Shown here piece by piece: positions 24,581 to 33,479 of a stretch of DNA of 64,000 bases. Position 1 is the stretch's first letter. Each line of letters starts with the position of its first letter. The stretch is from Bacillus pinisoli. GTDB taxonomy: Bacteria > Bacillota > Bacilli > Bacillales > SA4. A program made the translations under genes and the position numbers. Location: positions 185,636 through 249,635 of the forward strand of contig NZ_JAJQKI010000005.1 in assembly GCF_023036475.1 (NCBI RefSeq), written 5' to 3'. The notes under the pieces were generated by a model that was not told the origin of the DNA, searched no databases, and saw only the letters and a list, made by a program, of their open reading frames with translations.

Positions 24581-25752
24581 CCATGGATAAGACTCAGTTT
24601 CTTTCGAAAACGGTTACTGATCTGAAGCCTTCGGGGATTCGGCGTTTTTTTGAGTTGGCCTCTACGATGGAGGGTGTGATTTCGCTTGGTGTGGGTGAGC
24701 CAGACTTTGTTACGTCATGGTCGGTTAGAGAGGCGTGCATTCTTTCGCTTGAACAAGGTCATACTTCCTACACGGCAAATGCAGGACTAATTGAGTTGAG
24801 AAAGGAGATCTCTGCTTATTTACGGAATTCTTTTTCGGTTAAATATGCTCCCGAAGCAGAAGTGATGGTAACGGTCGGTGCAAGTCAGGCATTAGATTTA
24901 GCATTACGTGCCATCATTAATCCTGGGGATGAGATTATTATTGTGGAGCCTACTTTTGTTTCTTATGGACCTCTTGTCACCTTGGCTGGTGGAGTTCCTG
25001 TTGCTATTCAAACAAGACCAGAGGATGGCTTCAAGCTTCAGCCAGACCAAATCGAGGAAGTGATAACCGAACGAACAAAGGCCATTTTAATCTGTTCTCC
25101 TAACAACCCAACAGGTAGTCTTTTAAGTAAGGAAGAGCTAGTTAAAATAAGCGAGGTTGTCAAAAAACACAATCTACTAGTCATTTCGGATGAAATTTAC
25201 GCTGAACTCTCCTATGACGAAGACTATACGAGTATGGCAAGTATAGATGGAATGTATGACCATACTATTTTAGTTTCCGGTTTTTCAAAAGGCTTTGCGA
25301 TGACTGGATGGCGATTAGGATTTGTGGCTGCACCAAAAGAGATCTTACAAGCCATGCTGAAAATCCATCAGTACACCATGATGTGTGCACCTACCATGGC
25401 CCAGCATGCAGCGATAGAAGCACTACAAGGCGGAAAGCAAGACGTTCTTGAGATGAAAAAAAGCTACCGTCAACGAAGAAACTATATCGTTCATTCCCTA
25501 AATGAAATCGGTCTACCATGCCATATGCCAGGTGGTGCGTTCTACGCCTTCCCTTCCGTTATAAACTCTGGTCTCACATCGGAAGAATTCGCTGAACAAC
25601 TACTCATGGAAGAAAAGGTTGCCGTCGTGCCAGGCAGCGTATTCGGGTCAAGCGGAGAAGGCTATATTCGTTGTTCGTATGCCTCAAGCCTTGATAGCCT
25701 ACAAGAAGCCATTAAGCGAATGGGACGGTTTATGGAGAAGTATAATAAGTAG
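24577..25752 (+). CDS. alaT: Alanine transaminase, class I aminotransferase
   Basis: A 391-residue PLP enzyme interconverting alanine and 2-oxoglutarate with pyruvate and glutamate, by homology to B. subtilis AlaT (YugH). It has a GVGEPDF substrate loop near residue 38, SPNNPTGS, and SDEIYAELSYD. The PLP-binding lysine is in SGFSKGFAMTGWRLGF, followed by the conserved arginine of YIRCSYA. The start overlaps alaR by four bases. A terminator follows. Confidence 0.9.
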   Translation: MTMDKTQFLSKTVTDLKPSGIRRFFELASTMEGVISLGVGEPDFVTSWSVREACILSLEQGHTSYTANAGLIELRKEISAYLRNSFSVKYAPEAEVMVTVGASQALDLALRAIINPGDEIIIVEPTFVSYGPLVTLAGGVPVAIQTRPEDGFKLQPDQIEEVITERTKAILICSPNNPTGSLLSKEELVKISEVVKKHNLLVISDEIYAELSYDEDYTSMASIDGMYDHTILVSGFSKGFAMTGWRLGFVAAPKEILQAMLKIHQYTMMCAPTMAQHAAIEALQGGKQDVLEMKKSYRQRRNYIVHSLNEIGLPCHMPGGAFYAFPSVINSGLTSEEFAEQLLMEEKVAVVPGSVFGSSGEGYIRCSYASSLDSLQEAIKRMGRFMEKYNK

Positions 25753-25785
25753 GATTGGTGCTGGGGATGGAAATTGGCATTAAAG

Positions 25786-25814
25786 AAGGAGCTAGCTTAG
25801 TGAGCTAGCTCCTT
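25786..25814 (+). terminator. Terminator after alaT
   Basis: AAGGAGCTAGCT pairs perfectly with AGCTAGCTCCTT around a 5-base loop, followed by TATT. Confidence 0.75.
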
Positions 25815-25818
25815 TATT

Positions 25819-25884
25819 GTGAAACATTCTGTGAAACAAGAAAATTCGGGTGGTGACAGGCACCTGTCAGTTTTACAGGCACCA
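25819..25884 (+). repeat. REP-type repeat, copy C
   Basis: GTGAAACATTCTGTGAAACA, then AGAAAATTCGGGTGGTGACA and GGCACC, followed by a TGACAGGCACCTGTCA palindrome. It lies between convergent alaT and purT. Confidence 0.8.
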
Positions 25885-25894
25885 TTCAGTTTTT

Positions 25895-27055
25895 TTATTT
25901 TACCTCCAAGCAATCCAACGCCTTCTTCGCATTCTCCCTTGCCTCTTCTACCGAATCTGCAGTAGACAATGTAACTGCTACGCGTCGCCCTACTTTTGTC
26001 ACTGGCTTTCCAAAGATACGCACTTGGGTTTGAGGGACAGCTAATGCTCCGTCTACACCTTCAATGGTATAGTCTGCTAGTTCTTCCGTTGCTTTTAGTG
26101 GGCGGCTGGCACCTGGTGTTACAAGTGTGATTTCTGGGATTGGGAAACCTAGGATGGCTCTTACATGTAATGCAAATTCTGATAGGTTTTGGGTTACTAG
26201 AGTAACTAAGCCTGTGTCGTGTGGTCGTGGTGAGACTTCACTGAAGTAGACTTGATCTCCAGAAAGGAATAGCTCTACTCCGAATAATCCGTATCCACCT
26301 AGCTCGTCTGTGATGGCTTTTGCTATTTTTTGAGCTTCTAAAATTTGCCCTTCTGTCATCGCATGTGGTTGCCAGGATTCAATGTAGTCGCCTTCTTTTT
26401 GAATATGACCAATTGGAGAGCAGAACATCGTCCCGTTTACGGCACGGACCGTTAGAAGTGTAATTTCCGATTCAAATGTAATAAATTCCTCAATGATGAC
26501 TCTACCATTTTGAACACGGCCACCTTCCATCGCGATCTGCCAGCTCTTATTAACCTCTTCTGCTGAGCGACATACGCTTTGGCCTTTACCAGATGAGCTC
26601 ATTAATGGCTTTACAACACACGGAAAGCCAATTTTATTTGTTCCCTCAAGGAATTCTTCATACGTATCAGCAAATTCATATTTAGCTGTTGGTAGGTTTA
26701 ACTCTTCCGCTGCTAATCTTCTAATTCCTTCACGATCCATGGTTAGTTTAGCTGCTCTCGCTGTCGGAATTACGTTATACCCTTCTTCTTCAAGTTTCAA
26801 TAGTTCTGATGTAGCAATTGCTTCAATCTCAGGCACAATTAAATCAGGCTTCTCTTTCTCCACCACTTCTCGTAACGCGACAGGATCTAGCATATCAATC
26901 ACATAGCTTCGATGTGCTACCTGCATCGCTGGAGCATGCTCATAACGGTCAACCGCAACCGTCTCCACTCCAAGGCGTTGCGCTTCAATAATAACTTCTT
27001 TTCCTAATTCCCCTGAACCTAACAATAGAACTTTCTTTGGTATATACATTGCCAT
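25895..27055 (-). CDS. purT: Formate-dependent phosphoribosylglycinamide formyltransferase
   Basis: A 386-residue ATP-grasp enzyme of purine synthesis. It formylates GAR with formate and ATP, a bypass of the folate-dependent PurN step. It has the N-terminal Rossmann-like part ([21 protein letters not shown]), ATP-grasp lid residues ([15 protein letters not shown], Ser/Gly loop) and metal site [15 protein letters not shown]. Length and sequence match B. subtilis PurT. Inverted PurR-box-like motifs lie just upstream. It is monocistronic and ends close to REP copy C. Confidence 0.94.
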   Translation of the reverse strand: MAMYIPKKVLLLGSGELGKEVIIEAQRLGVETVAVDRYEHAPAMQVAHRSYVIDMLDPVALREVVEKEKPDLIVPEIEAIATSELLKLEEEGYNVIPTARAAKLTMDREGIRRLAAEELNLPTAKYEFADTYEEFLEGTNKIGFPCVVKPLMSSSGKGQSVCRSAEEVNKSWQIAMEGGRVQNGRVIIEEFITFESEITLLTVRAVNGTMFCSPIGHIQKEGDYIESWQPHAMTEGQILEAQKIAKAITDELGGYGLFGVELFLSGDQVYFSEVSPRPHDTGLVTLVTQNLSEFALHVRAILGFPIPEITLVTPGASRPLKATEELADYTIEGVDGALAVPQTQVRIFGKPVTKVGRRVAVTLSTADSVEEARENAKKALDCLEVK

Positions 27056-27090
27056 CCCCCTTTTTCATTCCGTACTATTCAACTTCATTA

Positions 27091-27132
27091 TATACGAACT
27101 ATATTAATATAAAAATAATAAATGTTCGTTTT
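27091..27132. promoter_or_regulatory. Candidate PurR control site of purT
   Basis: TATACGAACTAT (27091-27102) and AAATGTTCGTTTTT (27120-27133), the inverse of AAAAACGAACATTT, form an inverted pair with CGAAC cores 24 bases apart. PurR of Bacillus binds two inverted boxes (consensus around CCGAAC with AT flanks) separated by 16-17 bases. The spacing between box edges here fits within a base or two. They lie 40-75 bases upstream of the purT start. Confidence 0.5.
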
Positions 27133-27193
27133 TAATAATATTTCACGAAATAAATAGGGAACCTTTCCTTTTTAACCTCAAATTAACCGAACA

Positions 27194-27230
27194 TAAAAAA
27201 AGACAACCCCACCAAAAGGATTGCCTTTTA
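27194..27230 (-). terminator. Terminator of the 91-residue gene
   Basis: AAAAGGCAATCC pairs with GGGGTTGTCTTTT (with G-U pairs) and ends in T7 on the minus strand. The stop codon of the gene lies inside the stem. Confidence 0.65.
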
Positions 27231-27503
27231 ATCATGCACATTCAAATCTATCGTTATATCTCTATTCTTAATAATATCTATAATAATTTCATGAAAAGAT
27301 GTAGGAAAAAGCTGATTACCAATCTGGTAGAGTGGCAGCTCGTCTGCGACTAATACACTTTCACTCCTTGATAAGTCTACAAGACCAAATGCTTCTTCAT
27401 TCTTTATAATTAAATAATACTTTCTCGTACCATCATCATCTGTGATGAGTATATCTCCCACGGTAGGCTTGGCCATCCCATCATATGCGTAAATAAACTC
27501 CAT
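27228..27503 (-). CDS. Hypothetical protein, 91 residues
   Basis: A small acidic soluble protein. The first half (KPTVGDILITDDDGTRKYYLIIKNEE) reads like a beta-barrel of the kind that binds ligands or acts in phage and plasmid proteins, followed by AFGLVDLSRSESVLVADELPLYQ and an isoleucine-rich C-terminal helix. No family is recognised. It has a GGGGTGAG site before the ATG and its own terminator, so it is probably expressed. Confidence 0.55.
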   Translation of the reverse strand: MEFIYAYDGMAKPTVGDILITDDDGTRKYYLIIKNEEAFGLVDLSRSESVLVADELPLYQIGNQLFPTSFHEIIIDIIKNRDITIDLNVHD

Positions 27504-27902
27504 TCTCTCACCCCATTTTCGGTCTTTACATGTTTATATCTAGTTTGGACAAAAAAATAGATTTAAAAACGTGTATTTTAAAAATAGATGTAAGAATAAT
27601 AGAGTGCATTTCTAAAATAAGGACCGTTAGTTGTTTTGCAGCACTAACAAGTGTATAGGGAACAAGATGTTTGTGGAGCAATTACGAAGTAAAAATCAAG
27701 AAGGTATTATATGTTGTTTTGTTGAAGTTTTCTTATATCCTTCTTATTCTTCAAATAGCATTCTTTCAGGAAAGATATAATTATCCATTCTCCCTTTTGA
27801 CATTTATCTTATATCAACTAGTCAACGTTAATATAAGCATTGATCTTGGAATCCCCCCTTGTCATCACTCCTTTTTACTAGTAACATAGACTTGTAAATA
27901 CA
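27504..27902. other. AT-rich leader region before the riboswitch
   Basis: About 400 bp without a convincing gene. A 72-codon open frame at 27671-27889 is rich in hydrophobic residues from AT-rich DNA and has no ribosome binding site. The promoter for the riboswitch transcript should lie near its right end. Confidence 0.4.
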
Positions 27903-27979
27903 TATTGGGCAAACTATCTGAAAAGGTAGGACGCAAAACTAAAGGGGCTACTTCAGCGATGAATTGCCAGCCAGTTGCA
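27903..27979 (+). ncRNA. c-di-GMP-I (GEMM-I) riboswitch
   Basis: Key conserved blocks of the GEMM-I aptamer are in order: GGGCAAACTATCTGAAAAGG (P2 with its GAAA tetraloop), TAGGACGCAAAACTAAAGGG, and after the variable P3 tip GCCAGCCAGTTGC. The GAAA loop and the CTA/tetraloop-receptor side match the consensus GCAAAC-GAAA-GGACGCAAAGCUA-GGG-GCCAG-UUGC. It is followed at once by a small hairpin and an intrinsic terminator, so it should regulate by termination of the downstream yjfB-like gene. Binding of c-di-GMP is inferred from the family. Confidence 0.85.
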
Positions 27980-27997
27980 TTCTAATGATAGAATCAT

Positions 27998-28020
27998 GGC
28001 CCTGTTTTTAGGGCTTTTTT
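27998..28020 (+). terminator. Terminator of the c-di-GMP riboswitch expression platform
   Basis: GCCCT pairs with AGGGC around a T-rich loop, followed by T6. Upstream an ATTCTA/TAGAAT stem can form. Whether ligand binding favours or blocks the terminator cannot be settled by eye. Confidence 0.7.
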
Positions 28021-28059
28021 AGTTAGCATTCCATGCCCAATGAAACATGGAGGTGCAAA

Positions 28060-28233
28060 ATGGGAGTAACGTATTCTGTTGCAAAAGCTCAATCCGCTTT
28101 GTTAGGTAAAGTCCAATTAGCGATGGCTAAGAAGACGATGGACGTAACCGAGCAAAAAGGTCAGCAGATGGTAGACATGTTAAAAACCGCTACTCATCCT
28201 ACACTTGGAAAAAACATTGATATGAAGGCGTAA
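28060..28233 (+). CDS. YjfB-family putative motility protein
   Basis: A 57-residue protein matching the small YjfB family (putative motility proteins of Bacilli and Clostridia). These are helical peptides of about 60 residues with an AQ-L-K-QLAMAKK-MD segment and a C-terminal HP-LG--IDMK; here KAQSALLGKVQLAMAKKTMD and HPTLGKNIDMKA are clear. I start at the ATG at 28060, preceded by TGGAGGTG. Its leader is the c-di-GMP riboswitch, and a terminator follows, so it is a single-gene unit under second-messenger control. Confidence 0.8.
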   Translation: MGVTYSVAKAQSALLGKVQLAMAKKTMDVTEQKGQQMVDMLKTATHPTLGKNIDMKA

Positions 28234-28235
28234 TG

Positions 28236-28266
28236 AATAGGCACTCACCAAGAGTGCCTATTTTTT
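28236..28266 (+). terminator. Terminator after the yjfB-like gene
   Basis: AATAGGCACTC pairs perfectly with GAGTGCCTATT, with T6. Confidence 0.85.
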
Positions 28267-28379
28267 GATGCATTACATATGCTTTAAGTATCATTAATTT
28301 CCACTTATTCCCTCTTCCCATGCATATCTCCTCTCCTACTGAATATTGTGTAATAACTGGAGATATTAGGGGGATTTAC

Positions 28380-30083
28380 GTGAAAAAGCTTACTAGCTTG
28401 ATCATCTTTTTTTGTGGTCTGTTTCTTGGGACTTCCAGCATACAGGCCGAGGCGAGTGATCAGTTAATCATTATTAACAAATCTACAAATAAACTCGCTT
28501 TTTTCGAGAACGGAAAGGTTGTGCGTGTATTTAAAGTCGCTACTGGGAGGAGTGGGGACTATACGCCTGAGGGGACATTTCCGATAGTAAATAAGATTAA
28601 AAACAGGCCATATTATAAAGAGAATATTCCAGGTGGACATCCAAATAACCCACTTGGGGATCGATGGCTCGGCCTAAATGCTAGAGGAACGTACGGTACT
28701 ACTTACGCTATTCACGGCAACGCTAACCCCGCTTCAATTGGCACTTATGCCAGTGCTGGTTGTGTTCGAATGTATGACGAAGAAGTTCGTTGGCTGTTTG
28801 ACCATGTTAAGTTGCATACAAATGTCGTTATTACAAGATCCTCACAATCCTTTGAAGCAATTGCTGCATCCAAAGGATACACTCCATATAGTAAACTCAC
28901 TTCTATATCCGTTGATCAATCTAGTCCTCAGCCTATCCACACAAAATTAATCGTATCTGCCAAAGCCAATTTGAAATCTCACTATCGCTTTTTTATTCTA
29001 GTAAATGGCGAATGGAAAGTGGTGCAAGATTACTCCACTTCGTCAAAACTTAATTGGAAGCCAGAAACACAAGGTTCTTATCAGATTAAAGTACAGGCAA
29101 AAAGTCTATCGTCTAAAAAAGAATTTGATGATGAAAAGGTTATTTCTTATGAGGTATTCGCTCCTGCCACTATCAAAGCATTCAAATCTAATTCAGACGG
29201 TCCACTTCCGACTAACTCCGACATCCATTTTTCAACCGCAACAGATGAAGAAACTAGCCTGTTCCAATATGAGGTCTTTGATGGAACGGCATGGTCTGTC
29301 TTACAGGAATATTCAAGTGAAGCTGGTTTCAATTGGAAGCCTGAACAGCCTGGCACTTATAAAGTGAGGACTCGAGTAAAGCATTCCATTTCTCAAAATG
29401 AATTTGATGACGAACGAGAGCTTGAAATCACTATTTTTAAGCCGGCTAGTTTGACCGTGTTACAAGCGGATTTAGAGAGTCCACAGCCTATTCATACTGT
29501 CATCAACGTTTCCAGTAAAACCAATCAAGATGCATCGGTCCTTTATAAATTTGATGTGTACGATGGCGAGAACTGGCGCACGATTCAAGATTACTCGACA
29601 TCTGCAATGGTTGAGTGGAAGCCCGATATATCTGGGATATATCAGATCAAAGTGCAGGCAAAACATGAACTGAGTAAAGAAGAATTCGATTCTGAGGAAG
29701 TTATTTCCTACCAAATCTATCAGCCTGCACGTGTTGAAGGACTATTTTCTAACTCAAAAGGTATCCAACAGTCTCAGCATTCAATTGAAGTGGAGACTAT
29801 TCATAAGGAAGAAGTTTTGTACCGCTTCTCCCTTTTTACCGGAACTAAATGGGTGATTTTACAAGACTATTCATCCAGCCACCAGCTAAAATGGAATCCA
29901 GAGATGTCTGGCATGTACCTGGTGAAAGTAGAAGTAAAACACACTCTTTCTGACCAAGAGTATGATGATGCCCATGAAATTCCTTTTATTATCTATCATC
30001 ATGGTTATGCACAGGCTGTGTTAACTTATCAGCAAGGGCCGAAGAGAAGTGGACCTTTCCTTGTTCAAAGAAGCAAATTATAA
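28380..30083 (+). CDS. Secreted L,D-transpeptidase with four Ig-like repeats
   Basis: A 567-residue exported enzyme. The start is GTG at 28380 with AGGGGGAT upstream. The signal peptide runs to about residue 24 (SIQAEA). The YkuD domain (about residues 28-150) carries the catalytic motif, IHGNANPASIGTYASAGCVR, with His and the Cys nucleophile; it should form 3-3 cross-links or attach proteins to meso-DAP. Then follow four repeats of about 85-95 residues. Each has W-x-x-LQ-[DE]YSS, a W-KPE-x-G-x-Y block and a K[VA]KH-LS-[KQ]E[FY]D tail, akin to triple-tyrosine (Y_Y_Y) domains. The repeats probably bind wall polymer or sugars. A terminator follows. Confidence 0.87.
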   Translation: MKKLTSLIIFFCGLFLGTSSIQAEASDQLIIINKSTNKLAFFENGKVVRVFKVATGRSGDYTPEGTFPIVNKIKNRPYYKENIPGGHPNNPLGDRWLGLNARGTYGTTYAIHGNANPASIGTYASAGCVRMYDEEVRWLFDHVKLHTNVVITRSSQSFEAIAASKGYTPYSKLTSISVDQSSPQPIHTKLIVSAKANLKSHYRFFILVNGEWKVVQDYSTSSKLNWKPETQGSYQIKVQAKSLSSKKEFDDEKVISYEVFAPATIKAFKSNSDGPLPTNSDIHFSTATDEETSLFQYEVFDGTAWSVLQEYSSEAGFNWKPEQPGTYKVRTRVKHSISQNEFDDERELEITIFKPASLTVLQADLESPQPIHTVINVSSKTNQDASVLYKFDVYDGENWRTIQDYSTSAMVEWKPDISGIYQIKVQAKHELSKEEFDSEEVISYQIYQPARVEGLFSNSKGIQQSQHSIEVETIHKEEVLYRFSLFTGTKWVILQDYSSSHQLKWNPEMSGMYLVKVEVKHTLSDQEYDDAHEIPFIIYHHGYAQAVLTYQQGPKRSGPFLVQRSKL

Positions 30084-30088
30084 TGGAA

Positions 30089-30126
30089 AGAAGACCGTGG
30101 CTCGCTGCTCACGGTCTTTTGTTTTC
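30089..30126 (+). terminator. Terminator after the L,D-transpeptidase gene
   Basis: AAGACCGTG pairs with CACGGTCTT, followed by TTGTTTT. Confidence 0.8.
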
Positions 30127-30202
30127 ACTCATTGCAAAACTGCATTTTATCACCTAAAATATAACTAGTAAACCTAGATTTGTAAACAGTGAGGACTTTA
30201 TA

Positions 30203-31903
30203 TTGAGTAAACTAGCATCAAGTAGAATTTATCTAATCGGATTAACGGTTACTGCCCTAGTATGTTTTTACTATCATATTTCAATCCCCAATCTTTCAAC
30301 CTTCTTAGATTGGTTATTTTTCTTCCTTCTTGTAGTCATTATTTTGCTTACCAATCATTATAAGATCTATTTCCCACCGAAGGGAAACAGCCTCTCAACT
30401 GATACAGCTATTTATTTAGCCTCCATTTATTTATATGGTATTGAATATTCCTTAGCTCTATTGTTAGTTACTAGTTTTGTTTTTGCTCTTTATTGGAGAA
30501 AAGCTGCCCTATGGAAGCATCTTTTTAACTTTAATATGTATATATTTTTATTAATCGGGGCTTTTTACAGTTTTACACTTACTGGTGGTATCGTTGGCTT
30601 AACTGAGTTTGCAAATATACTGCCTTATATTACTTCCCTGCTAAGTTATTACGTCATTAATTTTATTATTTTAGGTTTATACTTTCACTTTGCTTCAGGG
30701 GGAAGTGCTTTTCAGATATTTAAGGAACTTTTGAAGGATACGTACTCCACGTATCTCGTCATTTTTTCTTTAGCCATCATATTAACCATTTTGCTTCAAT
30801 CTCATCCTTTTATGGGTCTTTTGATATTTGGCTTTGTGATGGTTTCACTTTCTTTAATCCTAATAGAGTATCAGACCCTTTATGAAGAAGGCATTAAAGA
30901 TAAAGCCTACCGAGAGCATATCTTCAACTCCTTACCGATTGGAGTTGTCACCATTGATGATTATCAATCGTCCGTTACTCTCAACCAGAATAGTAAAACT
31001 ATTTTGGGTCTTGAGCCGGACGATATAAAGAAAGGTGAAAAAAAGGAAGAGAATGAAGACTTCTGGCGCTTTGTATCATCCGGAGAAAATCTTCAGAACG
31101 TGAAGCTTCCTTACAAAGGAGATCAAGACTATTTATTATTAGCTTCACAATCCACTCTGTTGAATCAATATCAACAAAACATAGGGAAAATCCTTTCATT
31201 TATTGATATTACGGAGACAGAAGAGCTTCAAAAACGCATCCATCAGTCCGAAAAATTAGCTCTACTAGGGGAGCTCTCAGCCGGTGCAGCACACGAAATT
31301 AGAAATCCGTTAACAGTCATTCAAGGGTTCCTTTCGTTAATCTACGAGGACTTCTCTGAAGAAAAAAGAAACCAGTACCAGCTTCCACTATTGTTAAAAG
31401 AGTTTGAACGTATTAACTCAATTATTGAAGAGATGCTTCTCTTAGCTAAGCCTGGTGCTCCTGTTTTAATAGAGACCTACCTAGCGGACATAGTTGAAGA
31501 AATCATACCTCTATTTGGTCAAGAGAACATTCAATTTGACGTCCAGTTAGATCGTACGCTTCTTTTACTTGATACAAAGCAGATGACACAGGTTGTATAT
31601 AATCTCATTCGCAACAGCTGTGAAGCAATTGGCGAGACCACTCAGGGGACCATTACTATCTATTCAAAAGTACTTCATGATGCTTACGAGCTATACATTC
31701 AAGATACTGGCTCCGGAATTCCTGAGGAATTACAAAAGAAGATATTTGAGCCCTTCCTAACACTAAAAGAATCAGGAACCGGTCTCGGCTTGACCATCGT
31801 TCAACGTATAATTGAAAATCACCTTGGTTCTATTAAACTAGTTTCTAGTCAAACTAATGGAACTACTTTTATGATCAGGCTTCCACGGCCTACTGCTAAC
31901 TAG
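30203..31903 (+). CDS. Membrane sensor histidine kinase
   Basis: A 566-residue kinase. About residues 8-225 hold seven or so membrane helices with short loops, then a PAS-like domain (about 240-335, SLPIGVVTIDDYQSSVTLNQ). The HisKA domain has the phospho-His motif GAAHEIRNPLTVIQGF, and the HATPase has NSCEAIGE, DTGSGIP and GTGLGLTIVQRI. This build resembles the sporulation or motility kinases of Bacillus (KinB/KinD class). There is no response regulator gene beside it, so it is an orphan, as phosphorelay kinases are. The start is TTG after GAGGA. A terminator follows. Confidence 0.87.
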   Translation: MSKLASSRIYLIGLTVTALVCFYYHISIPNLSTFLDWLFFFLLVVIILLTNHYKIYFPPKGNSLSTDTAIYLASIYLYGIEYSLALLLVTSFVFALYWRKAALWKHLFNFNMYIFLLIGAFYSFTLTGGIVGLTEFANILPYITSLLSYYVINFIILGLYFHFASGGSAFQIFKELLKDTYSTYLVIFSLAIILTILLQSHPFMGLLIFGFVMVSLSLILIEYQTLYEEGIKDKAYREHIFNSLPIGVVTIDDYQSSVTLNQNSKTILGLEPDDIKKGEKKEENEDFWRFVSSGENLQNVKLPYKGDQDYLLLASQSTLLNQYQQNIGKILSFIDITETEELQKRIHQSEKLALLGELSAGAAHEIRNPLTVIQGFLSLIYEDFSEEKRNQYQLPLLLKEFERINSIIEEMLLLAKPGAPVLIETYLADIVEEIIPLFGQENIQFDVQLDRTLLLLDTKQMTQVVYNLIRNSCEAIGETTQGTITIYSKVLHDAYELYIQDTGSGIPEELQKKIFEPFLTLKESGTGLGLTIVQRIIENHLGSIKLVSSQTNGTTFMIRLPRPTAN

Positions 31904-31927
31904 CACTGTTATTAGTGCTAGTTTTTT
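31899..31927 (+). terminator. Terminator after the kinase gene
   Basis: AACTAGCACT pairs with AGTGCTAGTT, with T6. The kinase stop codon is in the stem. Confidence 0.85.
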
Positions 31928-31937
31928 CATGAAAAAA

Positions 31938-31970
31938 AATAAACCTTGTGATATCACAAGGTTTATTTTC
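31938..31970 (-). terminator. Terminator of the SEC-C/TPR operon
   Basis: AATAAACCTTGTG pairs perfectly with CACAAGGTTTATT around ATAT, followed on the minus strand by TTTTTTTTC. Confidence 0.85.
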
Positions 31971-31971
31971 G

Positions 31972-33456
31972 TTACCCCAACCAATCCATTAACTCTTCTT
32001 CAAACCACCAGATTTTACCGAATTCTAATACATACGAAATCGCTTCTGACTCGTCACCAAAGCCTATATATTCCGGTGGAGCCTTTGGTAGTTTCTTCTT
32101 TTTATTTAAGTAAGGTAAGACGTGAGGATTCACATCTAATGCATGGTTCAGTAAGGACTTTAGATTTTTGCTAATCCCTTTTGTAAAGTACTCGAGCAAT
32201 ACTTTTCCATAGGCAGTAAAGGCATCCTCTTCTTGGTTAAATTGTTTGAAAAGCTTATTAATTTTGTCATACTGGTCGGTGACAAAATAGGCTTTCAAAA
32301 GATCGTATCGAATTCCTTGGCTGTCATTAGGATTTAACTCTAGCATTTCTTCAAAGTGTACAATGGCTTCTTCTGGTCGTAATAACTCCATTAGTAAAGT
32401 AGCTAATGCTTGTCTAACACGCATGTATGGTCTAGTTTCTAGTAAGCCCCAGAAGTACCCTTTATTTTCTTTAAAGTAATCCTTACCTAGTTTTAGCTCT
32501 CCAGCTTTTAAAGCCACATCCAATATCGTTAAGGACTTAAGTGCGTCTGTTTCAATTTCAGCTAATAAAAGAAAGGCGTCCAAACACTTCGGGTCAAGCT
32601 CTAACGCCTTCGTTGCCAGCTGTTTTTTTTGTTTTACTGACTTTACTTCAAGAGCTTTATAGATGAGTTCTTGGGCTTGAGCCTCCTCAGATTGGCCAAA
32701 AGGTCCAAATGCCTCATCGTCATCCCAAAGATCCTCCTCATCATCCAAGCTATCCTCTAACGCATCAAGGAGCATTTCTTGAAGTGAGTACAATTCATCC
32801 TCAAGAACTTGTTCCATTTCTCTTACCTTCGAGGACAAGCTGTTTACCGAAACACCAAATTGTTTCGCCATTTCTTTTTTGGTCATGTGCTCCGGTAACA
32901 AGGCTGAATCTACTAGGAATTGAATGGATGCAGCATAGAGCAATGGATTTTGAATTCGCTTTGGTTGCTTGATTTGACAATATTTATACCAAAGAGTAAC
33001 GGCTAGGGTGACAAGTGCTGGTGGCGCGTCTAAAGATTCAAAGTTTTCGAGAATAAGGTTCGCCACTTCTTGGTGCTGCTCATCCTCCCACTCTAGATCT
33101 TTTACTAGTTCCTCAGCAGTACCAAAGAAAAGTGTACCTAGAATCTCCACAAAGTTTTCATTAAAGAAGGTGCGTGTATCTCCTGATGCATCACGTTCGT
33201 AGATGGCTTTTATAGCCTTTTCCGCATGATAAGCATCCTCGTCTTTGAAGTTCAATACTTCTGTAAAAATCGTATAGCTTGAACCATAGGGTACAAAGTA
33301 ACCGAATAAAAGTTCATTGATGTCGAAGTCTCTTTCCTGTAATAAAGTGATCGTTCGCTTCTTATTCGTCAGGATTTCAGTCATCTCGAAATGGATTGGT
33401 GACTTTTGCTCAACAACCCGCACAAGCGAAGCAAAGCCTTCTTTCCAAGACCTCAC
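31972..33456 (-). CDS. TPR-containing protein of unknown function
   Basis: A 494-residue soluble protein. A middle acidic stretch (LEDSLDDEEDLWDDDEAFG, about residue 245) separates an N-terminal helical domain from a C-terminal set of TPR-like helices (ALELDPKCLDAFLLLAEIETDAL; HFEEMLELNPNDSQGIRYDLLKAYF). Near residue 200 is a short HTH-like segment MTKKEMAKQFGVSVNSLSSKV. The start is GTG with AAGGAG close upstream. It is co-transcribed with the SEC-C gene 23 bases upstream; such proteins in other genomes are often SEC-C-linked chaperone-like factors, but the job is unknown. Confidence 0.7.
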   Translation of the reverse strand: MRSWKEGFASLVRVVEQKSPIHFEMTEILTNKKRTITLLQERDFDINELLFGYFVPYGSSYTIFTEVLNFKDEDAYHAEKAIKAIYERDASGDTRTFFNENFVEILGTLFFGTAEELVKDLEWEDEQHQEVANLILENFESLDAPPALVTLAVTLWYKYCQIKQPKRIQNPLLYAASIQFLVDSALLPEHMTKKEMAKQFGVSVNSLSSKVREMEQVLEDELYSLQEMLLDALEDSLDDEEDLWDDDEAFGPFGQSEEAQAQELIYKALEVKSVKQKKQLATKALELDPKCLDAFLLLAEIETDALKSLTILDVALKAGELKLGKDYFKENKGYFWGLLETRPYMRVRQALATLLMELLRPEEAIVHFEEMLELNPNDSQGIRYDLLKAYFVTDQYDKINKLFKQFNQEEDAFTAYGKVLLEYFTKGISKNLKSLLNHALDVNPHVLPYLNKKKKLPKAPPEYIGFGDESEAISYVLEFGKIWWFEEELMDWLG

Positions 33457-33479
33457 AATCTCCTTCGTTCGCTGTCTCT

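Noticed and set aside
27671..27889. 72-codon plus-strand frame upstream of the riboswitch
   Set aside because: Hydrophobic product of AT-rich DNA, no ribosome binding site and no recognisable family.
30203..31903. c-di-GMP enzyme next to the riboswitch
   Set aside because: The membrane protein two genes downstream of the riboswitch has HisKA and HATPase motifs, not GGDEF, EAL or HD-GYP.
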